A stretch of DNA of 8,342 nucleotides from Peptococcaceae bacterium BRH_c23 (GTDB lineage Bacteria; Bacillota_B; Desulfitobacteriia; Desulfitobacteriales; Desulfitobacteriaceae). How positions within the stretch are numbered: the stretch's first letter is position 1; each line of letters starts with the position of its first letter. Below the pieces are notes generated by a model. That model searched no databases and was not told the origin of the DNA. It saw only the letters and a program-made list of their open reading frames with translations. Of this stretch, positions 1-6,580 are shown one piece after another. The stretch is from assembly GCA_000961805.1 (NCBI GenBank), contig LADV01000317.1, positions 1 to 8,342 of the forward strand, read 5' to 3'. The position numbers and the translations under genes were made by a program.

Positions 1-1
1 T

Positions 2-493
2 TATATACCGAAGCCAGGCAGTGACAAGAAAAGGCCGCTTGGAATTCCAGCCTACGAAGATAAGCTGGTCCAAGCAGCCCTTGCGCGAATACTAAATGCA
101 GTATATGAGCAGGATTTTCTGGAATGCTCGTTTGGATTTCGTCCCAAGCGAGGCTGTCATGATGCATTAAAGGTATTAAACAAAATCGTTAACAACAGGA
201 AGATCAATTATGTTGTCGATGCAGATATCCGAGCCTTCTTCGATCATGTAGACCATGAATGGCTAATGAAATTTATTCAACACAGAATAGCAGACCCTAA
301 TATATTAAGGCTAATCGCAAGATTCCTAAAATCTGGGATAATTGATGCAGGCATTATTTATGATACACCTGAAGGAACACCTCAGGGCGGAGTATGCTCC
401 CCAATTCTTGCAAATGTATATCTTCACTATGTCCTAGATTTATGGTTTGAAAAGCGAATAAGAAAAGCCTGCAAAGGGTTAGCCTATTATTAA
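2..493 (+). pseudogene. Group II intron reverse transcriptase/maturase, internal fragment
   Basis: The frame is open from the left window edge and gives about 163 residues of a group II intron RT. Motifs in order: RPLGIP followed by YEDKLVQ (RT1), FGFRPKRGCHDAL (RT2), VDADIRAFFDHV with the first catalytic Asp (RT3), and GTPQGGVCSPILANVYL (RT4). The reading then stops at GLAYY*, exactly where family members run into the YADD catalytic box. RT5-RT7, the thumb and the maturase X domain are absent, so this piece cannot be an active polymerase. The sequence after the stop is AT-rich and belongs to something else, so the junction lies near 486-495. The 5' part of the gene lies outside the window. 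It is not the same intron type as the one at 4979-6580, because the sequences differ clearly within RT2-RT4. The family call is secure; the cause of truncation (deletion or recombination) is inferred. Confidence 0.9.
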
Positions 494-521
494 TTAATAC
501 TGAACAAAAAAAATACAGTTA

Positions 522-920
522 ATGCTTTTTTTTGGAATATATAGTACCTTTATTTCATTATCATTATTAGTTGCTGCATATAAGATAGCAGAGGCAGAAA
601 TGAAAGTTCCTAGTTATTATATATCATTAACTATGACTGCTTATTTAATGATAAATATTGTAAGCATTTTAAATACTTTAAGGTTGATTAAGAGAGGGTA
701 TTTTAAAGTTAAAAGGAAGATGGAAAATCCTATGGGAATAATATTTGCAGCGGGTATACTTGGATTAGGAATTGGAAGATTATTAATTGGAAAAGTTAGT
801 CAAGACTTGGTGGTTGCCTTATTAGTTATTGGATTGATGTTTTTTGGTTTTTTATTTTCAATAGGTACCCACAATATCTTAAAATATTATTATGCTAAGA
901 AATTTCAATTTGAGGAATAA
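522..920 (+). CDS. Small four-helix membrane protein, possible immunity protein
   Basis: This 132-residue protein is mostly hydrophobic, with four likely transmembrane helices at about residues 2-20, 31-52, 72-90 and 96-116. A basic loop (KRGYFKVKRKM, near 57-67) separates helices 2 and 3, and the tail KYYYAKKFQFEE is charged. I do not recognise a family. The DNA is AT-rich, unlike the intron fragment before it. The ATG at 522 has no convincing Shine-Dalgarno sequence and an in-frame TGA lies at 501-503, so the native 5' end may have been lost at the junction with the intron fragment. A terminator follows about 130 bases after the stop. Its position in front of a terminator, a 27-bp repeat and an Rhs scrap parallels the 7422-7775 gene, so membrane immunity to a polymorphic toxin is a reasonable but unproven guess. 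Confidence 0.6.
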   Translation: MLFFGIYSTFISLSLLVAAYKIAEAEMKVPSYYISLTMTAYLMINIVSILNTLRLIKRGYFKVKRKMENPMGIIFAAGILGLGIGRLLIGKVSQDLVVALLVIGLMFFGFLFSIGTHNILKYYYAKKFQFEE

Positions 921-1052
921 GTTATTGTACTATTACTTCAATTGCGTGGAATGATTCCAAATGACTAAATAAGTGAGCAGGGGCTAAATTCAGCGAAAGT
1001 AAATGTAAAGGGCTGGGCTGAATCAAGAAACCCGAAAATATTTAAAACAATT

Positions 1053-1090
1053 GGTCAACGGACGTAAAAAGTCTGTTGGCCTTTCTTTTT
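1053..1090 (+). terminator. Rho-independent terminator
   Basis: The arms GGTCAACGGAC (1053-1063) and GTCTGTTGGCC (1071-1081) pair over 11 bp with two G-T wobbles around an A-rich 7-base loop, followed by TTTCTTTTT. It would end transcription of the 522-920 gene. The stem and loop closely resemble the hairpin at 3495-3521. Confidence 0.8.
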
Positions 1091-1097
1091 ATATTTA

Positions 1098-1124
1098 TGA
1101 TAATATGGTAGTAGATGTTGGAAA
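1098..1124 (+). repeat. 27-bp dispersed repeat, copy 1
   Basis: The segment starts TGATAATATGG and ends GATGTTGGAAA. It recurs at 8031-8057 with a single difference (A here, G there, at the thirteenth base). Both copies lie downstream of a terminator and upstream of a broken Rhs-derived reading frame. Function unknown; it may be a relic of the DNA shared between toxin cassettes. Confidence 0.75.
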
Positions 1125-1136
1125 AATAATTTGTAT

Positions 1137-1315
1137 TCTAACGTGTCTAGCACCTACAACGGTGAGGGCTTAAGGGTAGCCAAAAAAGTCAACTGACCCA
1201 AATTGCTAAATATGTTTACGTCAGAGATAAAGTCGTCCTAGAACTAGACGGATCTGGTAATCAGACAGCCAGAGATGTCCAAAGAACCAACCTCAGAGAC
1301 TTTGGAGGAAAGTGA
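1137..1315 (+). pseudogene. Rhs/YD-repeat core remnant, frameshifted
   Basis: Two frames must be joined to read this. The frame from 1137 gives SNVSSTYNGEGLRVAKKVN and then TGA at 1194-1196. A second frame from 1199 gives QIAKYVYVRDKVVLELDGSG and continues NQTARDVQRTNLRDFGGK to a TGA at 1313-1315. Together they match the segment of Rhs proteins just before the conserved core, where a Tyr-rich strand carrying VVLELD precedes a phrase such as YGTNL. A change of a few bases near 1193-1199 broke the frame. No start codon, N-terminus or toxin domain is present. The last few codons (LRDFGGK) no longer look like Rhs core and may be the end of a lost toxin joined by an internal deletion. The stop directly touches the ATG of the next gene. 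Confidence 0.75.
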
Positions 1316-1534
1316 ATGAAAGAAAACTTTAAAACATTTTTATCAGCAGGAATTCCATTTGGAATTATTATGGGAGTAATTGTTGGGATTGTAACCAATT
1401 GTTATGTAGGTATTGTGGTCGGAACTTTTCTTGGGCTTATATTTGGATTGTTAATCAGTATTTTTGATAAGAAAATAACTTGGAGTAAACCTCTCACTTG
1501 GAATGATGCGTTCCTAGGTAACTTGGAATACTGA
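1316..1534 (+). CDS. Small two-helix membrane protein, possible immunity protein
   Basis: The protein has 72 residues: a short charged start (MKENFK), two glycine-rich hydrophobic helices at about residues 11-27 and 31-50, and a polar tail. The ATG is well supported by GGAGG at 1304-1308, seven bases upstream. The upstream Rhs scrap stops at 1313-1315, right against this ATG, the arrangement expected for a toxin and its immunity partner. I do not recognise a named family. The tail after residue 50 (DKKITWSKPLTWNDAF and on) is unlike the repetitive Gly/Ile body and could be a read-through end made when the neighbouring insertion sequence arrived; the native protein may have been longer. An immunity role is inferred from position only. 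Confidence 0.6.
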   Translation: MKENFKTFLSAGIPFGIIMGVIVGIVTNCYVGIVVGTFLGLIFGLLISIFDKKITWSKPLTWNDAFLGNLEY

Positions 1535-1622
1535 AGTAACTCTGAATAAAATAGCCATAATCATGCCCGGGACACGAAATAATGGGCCCCTATTAAAAAG
1601 AATTAGCTTACCGATCTATGAC

Positions 1623-2872
1623 CTAAGCTGGTTTTGCTTTGGTCTGGTTTTCCGGTGTTCTGACTATGTTATAGCCTAATTTAGTAAGTCGGCGTACCAT
1701 GAGTTCCTCAGTTGAGATTGATCTTCGCTTTTCAAGAAAGTCGGCACCTATTTCATTGTAAGGTTTTCCGGTTTCAAGAATATGATAGGCAATCACAAGA
1801 ATCTTATGAGCTATTGCTGTGGCCACTTTCTTCTTACCCTTTCGTCCGACCATAGACCAGAATTTACTCCCCAGAAAGGTTCGTGTTCTGCTGGCTGCCC
1901 AAGCTGCTTCTAATGAGGCCGTCTTTAGAGCTTTATTGCCCATGGGCGTTCGGGTACTTTTTTTTTACCAGCGCTCTCGTTGTTTCCTGGACTTAATCCT
2001 GCCCACGAAGAAATATGAGCTTCTGAGGGAAAAACAGACATGTCTACTCCAATTTCTGCAAGGATTGATTGAGCTACATGCACTCCAACCCCGGGGATTG
2101 TATCAAGTAACTCAATTTCATTCTGATACGGGGCAAAATATTGTTCCATATCCAACTCGATTTCAGCAATCTGTTGTTCTAGGAACGTCAAATGATCAAA
2201 GGACCGTTTCATAATGGAGCGATGATGCTTGGTAACTCGCCCATTAAGTGCTTGAGTTAGTTCGGGTATCTTCGCTCGCAGCTGTCGTTTAGCTAATTCA
2301 GCGAGATGAGAAGCTTCGATGACTTCACTATCAATTAGCGCATTTAACATCAGACGACCTGAGACACCAAATACATCGGACATGTAAGTTGAAATCTTAA
2401 TGTTGGCATCTTCAAGAATCTTAAGGATGCGATTTCGCTCAGAGGTTTCATACCCCTTCAGCTTTTTTCGATAACGTGTTAAATCTCGCAACTCCCGAAT
2501 AGCTAGTGGGGCGACAAAACTCTTCTGAATCAAGCCGCTACGATGTAATTCAGCAATCCAGCGAGCATCATTTACATCCGTTTTTCGACCAGGCAAATTC
2601 TTGATATGCCTAGCATTGCCTAAGGTGATATCGCAAGTTGATTCTAAGATATTATGGATTGGTTTCCAGTAAACCCCTGTACTCTCCATAGCAACGTCCG
2701 TACATCCTTCTTGGGATAACCAGTCCTGCAAAGCAAGTAATCCGGATAATACCGTAGAAAACTCACGAATCTCAACCTTTGGTTTACATTCTAAAGGCCC
2801 CTTAATAATGCAGGCAACGACCATGGCTTGATGAACATCCAGACCAGCACAACACACACGCATAGCATCCAA
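1623..2872 (-). pseudogene. IS110-family DEDD transposase, split by a frame change
   Basis: This is the serine-assisted DEDD recombinase that moves IS110 elements. Start: TTG at 2872, with AAGGAAGG placed seven bases upstream; an in-frame ATG three codons later has poor spacing. Counting from that TTG, the RuvC-like N-terminal domain shows D12 (AGLDVHQ), E63 (AMESTGVYW) and D99/D102 (GRKTDVNDARW). The middle is helical. The C-terminal Tnp domain has the helix-hairpin-helix-like LLDTIPGVGVHVAQSILAEI and then SPGNNESAGKKK, whose Ser (about S300) is the likely nucleophile. At a run of nine A (1966 down to 1958) the frame is lost and stops at 1925. The rest, STRTPMGNKALKTASLEAAW through RKGKKKVATAIAHKILVIAY to the stop at 1623, continues in the -1 frame. 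With one more A the protein would have about 416 residues and a complete domain set. Either a base was lost in the homopolymer, or slippage there is used to make the protein. Confidence 0.9.
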
Positions 2873-2879
2873 AAAATAT

Positions 2880-3030
2880 CCTTCCTTTCTAAGCAGGGCA
2901 CAACCATCTGACAATCCGAAATTTGATATTTGTGCTCGTGGCAACAATAGTTTGTGCTCAAGATGGTCGTAATCAGTTTGTATGTCGGGGTCGAACGCCC
3001 ATAAAAAAATCGACTTACCTGTCCTGCATA
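2880..3030 (-). ncRNA. Candidate bridge-RNA leader of the IS110 element
   Basis: IS110-group elements encode a structured bridge RNA between the left end and the transposase gene, and this stretch is that position. Structure visible by eye: ACCATCT (2903-2909) pairs with AGATGGT (2961-2967), enclosing two direct copies of TTTGTGCTC (2929-2937 and 2951-2959). Either copy can alternatively pair through TTGTGC with GCACAA at 2898-2903. No protein-coding signal is convincing here. I cannot define the guide loops or the RNA ends, so the assignment rests on position plus foldability. Confidence 0.3.
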
Positions 3031-3067
3031 ATCATATTATGGTGCAATGTGTGTCATCATAATCACG

Positions 3068-3096
3068 TTGTCAGGTTATTCACCCATTTTCATACT
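3068..3096 (+). promoter_or_regulatory. Possible sigma-A type promoter
   Basis: TTGTCA (3068-3073, one mismatch to TTGACA) and CATACT (3091-3096, two mismatches to TATAAT) are separated by 17 bases. Transcription would begin near 3103, about 30 bases before the ATG of the GRAM-domain gene. It may lie in or next to the end of the insertion sequence. Confidence 0.3.
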
Positions 3097-3133
3097 AGTT
3101 TGTGCCCCCAAGGGCGCATGGGAGTTTGTATTC

Positions 3134-3478
3134 ATGCAAAGTAAAAAATTTAAAGGAAAAGGATTGGCAATAAATGTGGAAAAGAATATTATTATGGAAG
3201 ATGTAGCTAATCATTTTATGGGAACTGAAAGCGTTGGTGGATGGCTTTATTTAACTAGTGAAGAAATTGTGTTCAAATCGCATAATATGAATAATCAAAA
3301 ACATGAAACTGTAATTTCGTTAAAGCAAATTGCTGAAGTAAAAACTGTATTGACGGCTGGCTTTGTACCAAATGGTTTGAAGATTATAACCATTAGCGGT
3401 ATAGTTGAAAAATTTGTTGTTAATAAACGAAAAATATGGATTCAAAAAATAAATGCTGCTATTTTATCTTCATGTTAA
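3134..3478 (+). CDS. GRAM/PH-like domain small protein
   Basis: The chosen start gives 114 residues beginning MQSKKFKGKGLAINVEKN. The frame is open further left to an ATG at 3047, but that extra part looks like translated insertion-sequence end, and GGGAG nine bases before 3134 supports the shorter form. The middle matches the GRAM/bacterial PH-like pattern: GGWLYLTSEEIVFKSH (strands 1-2), HETVISLKQIAEVKT (strand leading into the inter-strand loop), NGLKIITISGIVEKFVV (hairpin), then a C-terminal helix with KIWIQKINAAI. Such domains are small beta folds that bind lipid or protein. There is no signal peptide or membrane segment, so it is probably cytoplasmic. It ends in front of a terminator resembling the one after the 522-920 gene, so it could be another immunity-type gene of the locus, but the fold alone does not say so. 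Its native promoter may have been replaced when the insertion sequence landed. Confidence 0.65.
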   Translation: MQSKKFKGKGLAINVEKNIIMEDVANHFMGTESVGGWLYLTSEEIVFKSHNMNNQKHETVISLKQIAEVKTVLTAGFVPNGLKIITISGIVEKFVVNKRKIWIQKINAAILSSC

Positions 3479-3494
3479 CATGTTTCAATCTCAA

Positions 3495-3535
3495 GGTCGA
3501 CGGACAAAAAGCCGGATGGCCTAGCATTTATTTAT
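3495..3535 (+). terminator. Probable terminator after the GRAM-domain gene
   Basis: GGTC (3495-3498) pairs with GGCC (3518-3521) using a wobble, and CGG (3501-3503) pairs with CCG (3512-3514) across an imperfect interior, with an A-rich loop. The tail is AT-rich rather than a clean T run. The sequence is clearly related to the stronger hairpin at 1053-1081. Confidence 0.5.
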
Positions 3536-3613
3536 AACTCCTCTCATAATCATGAAAATGTACTTCTGAGGGGGTCGCTTCGTGCAAAGGGAATAGTCTT
3601 CTTAAAAGTATCT

Positions 3614-4832
3614 ATGGAAGTAAACAGAGTCAAAACCAAGAGTTATACTTACCTTGATCCAGTCAGCAGCAAGTGGCTAACCATTATCTCCAAAGCCTAC
3701 AAATATGACCAAAACGGCAACAAAATCAAAGAACTGGACGCCCTGGGCTACGAAGCAGGAACCAGCTCTACAGTCGATGCCAAAATCAACAGCGGCTATG
3801 GCACCCAATCCACCTATGACCCGGCCAACCGCGTCCTCGCAGTCCTAGACCCAGTCAGCAGCGAGCGCAGTCTGGCATTTACCACCCAATACGGCTATGA
3901 TGGCATAGGTCGGAAAACAAGTCAGACCAATGCCAATGGCGTAATCACCGCCTACACCTACGATGATGCAGGTAACCTGCTCACCACCAAAATCAACAAC
4001 CAAACCATCAAAACCAACACCTGCGACACAGCCGGCAACCTCATAAGCCAAACCGACGGTAACGGCAACACCATCTCCTTTGCTTACAACGCCTGGTCCA
4101 AGCCCATGCAAGCCACCTATCCCGGTGACACCACCATCCCAGCCAGCACAGTCACTTATCAATATGATACAAACGGTAACCTCAAGCAAAAGACCAACCC
4201 AGCCGGACCCGTGGATCTCTATACCTATGACAACCAAGGCAGAGAACTATCCCATACCGAGCAAAAAGCCGACGCCACCCAAAGTCTAACCACCTCCATC
4301 CGTTATGACAAAGCCGGCAACAAGCGCTTTCAAGTGGACGGCAACAACGTCACCACGGAAAACATTTACAACCAAGTAAATAAGCTCACCAGCAGCAAAA
4401 TCACTGTAACCAATCTCAACAGTGTGCCTATTCTCCACGTCACCAGCTATGGTTATGATGCCGACGGCAACCAAACCACCAAAACCGACTGGCTGGGCAA
4501 TACCTACACCAACACCTACGATCCGCTCGACCGGTTAATCCAAAAGCAAGACCCCTTGAACAAAAGTATAGAAAAATTGGTCTACAATCATAACAGTGTC
4601 CAGATCCAATCTACAGATGCCCTCAACCAAATAACCCAATACACCTATGACAAAAACAACCGCCTGCTCTCCACCATTGACCCCTTAAACCACACCAAGA
4701 GCCAGACCTATGACAATGTTGGTAATGTCAACACCACGACCGACGGGATGGGCAATGTCACTACCAACCATTACGATATATTTAACCGGTTAACATCTGT
4801 GGTTAATGCCAAAAACGAGACCACGAGGCAAA
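3614..4832 (+). pseudogene. Rhs/YD-repeat protein, internal repeat block, both ends lost
   Basis: About 406 residues consist almost wholly of YD repeats, the wrapping unit of Rhs and wall-associated toxin shells. About 16 repeat tyrosine sites are visible, for example YDQNGNKI, YDDAGNLL, YDTNGNLKQK, YDADGNQTTK, YDKNNRLL and YDNVGNVNTT. One has Cys for Tyr (TCDTAGNL) and three have YN. There is no signal peptide or N-terminal domain. The ATG at 3614 has no good ribosome site and the frame runs on upstream into unrelated residues, so the 5' end is a break near 3600-3620. The 3' end is interrupted after NAKNETT: the next 14 codons (RQSRRESPYFVRSR, to the stop at 4868-4870) are mostly antisense to the end of a group II intron. 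The conserved Rhs core that should follow is absent from the window. The C-terminal part of the same or a similar protein resumes at 6479. The block is C-rich on this strand, unlike the AT-rich small genes around it. Confidence 0.9.
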
Positions 4833-4921
4833 GTAGGCGTGAGTCGCCTTACTTCGTTAGAAGCAGGTAGCACTCACGCCCCTTTCCAAACCGGACAGGG
4901 ATCTTTCGACACATCCGGCTT
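4833..4921 (-). ncRNA. Group II intron domains V and VI
   Basis: Read on the minus strand, domain V is AGCCGGA ... TCCGGTT (about 4920-4889) with an AGC-type catalytic triad at its 5' base, a GAAA tetraloop and an opposite bulge. Domain VI follows: GGCGTGAGT (4880-4872) pairs perfectly with ACTCACGCC (4844-4836), with an inner stem CTTC-TAAC-GAAG. An unpaired A in the 3' arm is a candidate branch point. The intron then ends in TAC, which fits the usual AY end. Confidence 0.8.
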
Positions 4922-6472
4922 TCACCCAGGCCAAAACATTCCGGTAAGATAGGCAAATAATCAATTCATGTTAAAAGTTTAAACTTTCAGTGGGTACTTT
5001 GCCAGATTACTCAGAAGACGGTTAAGATTCCTATCAGCTTCCAGTTTAGCGCGTTCTGTAGTAAGATACGGATTAAGCTGGGGGTGGCCTTTAATGTACT
5101 GGATGGGATAAAACCGCAGAGCTTGGAGCATCCAAGCCTTTTGCTTTTCTTCCGACCAAGTACCAAAGTTAATACCCTTATGGTGGCGGTTCATTTTGAA
5201 AACATCTTGATTGTAAGGATAGTAATGTTGTTTTAAAAACTTAGCTGTGGAGTATCTGCTGCTACCATAAATGAACCGCTTTGCTCGCCGTAAAACATGC
5301 CACCAAATAAAGAAATCCAGCTTCCGGAAGATGCGTTTGCTGTAGACCCGACGGTAATATTCCGCAAACCCTCTGAGCGCGTAGTTAAGTTTCATAATCC
5401 CCAGATCCAAATCCGTAGCAAAGAATGTTTGGGTGATTTCCCTGACCTTGTCCCGCAGTTTCCGGAGTGCCTTTAAGGTTGGCTTGACATGAACCGCGTC
5501 CGGGTATTTCCTAATATTAAACCCCAGGAAATCAAACCCCTTTTCGACCGGAGTGATGAGAGTTTTCTCCTCCGAAAGCTCTAATTTCAGGGTTTCCAAG
5601 AGAAATTCCGTGACCTCTTGTTTGACAAGGTCCGCCTGCTCCTGCGTGCCTTTGATAAGAATGCACCAATCATCGGCGTAACGGCAGATAAAGAGCTTAA
5701 GAGGAGCCTTATTCCTGCGGTATTGATCAAGATCCTCATACCGACTGGAAATAAACTGATCTAGCTCATGCAGGTAGATATTTGCCAAAAGAGGAGATAG
5801 GATTCCGCCGGGAGGAGTGCCCAACTCCGTTCTCAATAGCTCAAGCTCCTCCAAAACTCCGGCTTTGAGCATCATGCGAATCAGTTTAAGGATGCGTTTG
5901 TCCAAGATATCCCGCCTGAGTAGAGACATGAGCTTGTCATGGTCAATCCGATCAAAGCATTTCCGAATATCCCCTTCAACTACCCAGTTATAGCCGTGAA
6001 GGCTGATCAGGGACTGCACTCGGGCTACCGCATGATGGGTTGACCTAAAGGGTCGGAAGCCATAGGAATGATGATGGAACTTTGCTTCGTAGATGGGTTC
6101 GAGTATCAGGCGAAGTGCTTCTTGGACTACCCGGTCTTTTATGGTGGGGATGCCAATCGCGCGCTTCTCGGTTGGATTTTTGGGAATGTAGATTCTTCTG
6201 ACGGGCTGAGGTTTATAACACCTTCCTTTGATCTCTGCTAAAATCTGATTGATGAGGGAAGCTTTCTCGTCTTCCTTTTGATAGCTTCTGCTGGTCTTGT
6301 CATCGATGCCCGGAGTGCGTGCACCTTTATTACTCAAGACCTTCTCCAATGCAGAATACCATAACCTCCTGAGTCTTAAAATACCACTGATACGGGAGAA
6401 ACGTTTGCCTTGCTTACTACGTAACGTCAGCAATTCCTGAATTCGTGAGAGCCAGCCTGGTCTACTCGAAGC
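4833..6472 (-). mobile_element. Group II intron, 5' half missing
   Basis: The element has a 3' ribozyme end (domains V and VI, 4833-4921) and a reverse transcriptase gene on the minus strand. A complete intron would carry several hundred bases of domains I-III and a GTGYG-type 5' end upstream of the RT start. Here RT homology begins near 6460 and plus-strand Rhs coding resumes by 6479, leaving no room. The intron therefore cannot self-splice. Its 3' boundary near 4833 is inferred from the base of domain VI followed by TAC on the minus strand. It lies antisense to the Rhs gene it interrupts. Confidence 0.8.
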
Positions 6473-6580
6473 GGCTGCAAGTGGGTAAGCGCAAAGGTTG
6501 AGCAAGCTTATAACTGGGTCAACGCGAAGAAGCGGAAGATTTATAAAACAGCTAAAGCAGCGCTCCAAAACGCCAAACAA
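4979..6580 (-). CDS. ltrA: Group II intron reverse transcriptase/maturase with a foreign N-terminus
   Basis: Residues 42-533 of the 533-residue frame are a group II intron RT. They show RT0 (SNKGARTPGID, 83-93), RT1 (RRIYIPK, AIGIPTIKDRVVQEAL), RT2 (YGFRPFRSTHHAV), RT3 (VEGDIRKCFDRIDHDKL, D204), RT4 (GTPPGGILSPLLANIYL), RT5 (CRYADDWCILIKG, D303/D304), RT6 and RT7 (GFDFLGFNIRKYP), then a maturase X domain (LDFFIWWHVLRRAKRFI). No HNH endonuclease follows. Such proteins fold the intron RNA for splicing and copy it into DNA at the target. Two oddities: RT4 has Pro where the family almost always has Gln (GTPQGG), and residues 1-40 or so are antisense to plus-strand Rhs coiled-coil coding, so the true start codon is lost. 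The ATG at 6580 is fortuitous. All three catalytic Asp are present, but with the intron 5' half gone the protein probably has no RNA to serve in cis. Confidence 0.88.
   Translation of the reverse strand: MFGVLERCFSCFINLPLLRVDPVISLLNLCAYPLAAASSRPGWLSRIQELLTLRSKQGKRFSRISGILRLRRLWYSALEKVLSNKGARTPGIDDKTSRSYQKEDEKASLINQILAEIKGRCYKPQPVRRIYIPKNPTEKRAIGIPTIKDRVVQEALRLILEPIYEAKFHHHSYGFRPFRSTHHAVARVQSLISLHGYNWVVEGDIRKCFDRIDHDKLMSLLRRDILDKRILKLIRMMLKAGVLEELELLRTELGTPPGGILSPLLANIYLHELDQFISSRYEDLDQYRRNKAPLKLFICRYADDWCILIKGTQEQADLVKQEVTEFLLETLKLELSEEKTLITPVEKGFDFLGFNIRKYPDAVHVKPTLKALRKLRDKVREITQTFFATDLDLGIMKLNYALRGFAEYYRRVYSKRIFRKLDFFIWWHVLRRAKRFIYGSSRYSTAKFLKQHYYPYNQDVFKMNRHHKGINFGTWSEEKQKAWMLQALRFYPIQYIKGHPQLNPYLTTERAKLEADRNLNRLLSNLAKYPLKV

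Larger units (their letters stand above)
1550..3060 (-). mobile_element. IS110-family insertion sequence (limits approximate)
   Basis: The element is defined by its DEDD transposase on the minus strand. IS110 elements generally lack the long terminal inverted repeats that mark other insertion sequences, and I found no reliable ends, so the limits are estimates between the flanking small genes. A 9-base string, CATAATCAT, occurs on both sides (1555-1563 and 3027-3035) and also at 3546-3554, so it is weak evidence for ends. The element separates the two-helix membrane protein gene from the GRAM-domain gene and points against them. Confidence 0.6.

Noticed and set aside
988..1023. ATTCAGC/GCTGAAT inverted repeat before the first terminator
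   Set aside because: Seven bp with a 22-base loop in AT-rich DNA; too weak to call.
1551..1600. Imperfect inverted repeat (AATAG...CTATT with GCCC/GGGC inside) as an insertion-sequence end or terminator
   Set aside because: The arms are interrupted and GGGCCC is self-complementary. No T run follows and no partner exists at the other end of the element.
1819..2214. Plus-strand open frame over the transposase
   Set aside because: It is antisense to conserved IS110 catalytic sequence and has no recognisable motif.
2923..3144. Plus-strand open frame in the IS110 leader
   Set aside because: Cys/His-rich translation without a ribosome site. The region is better explained as IS leader and end.
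3845..4474. Open frames on the minus strand across the YD-repeat block, and a second plus-strand frame at 4080-4289
   Set aside because: They lie opposite or out of frame with clear YD repeats and have low-complexity Gly/Val- or Pro-rich translations. They are shadows of the C-rich repeat coding.
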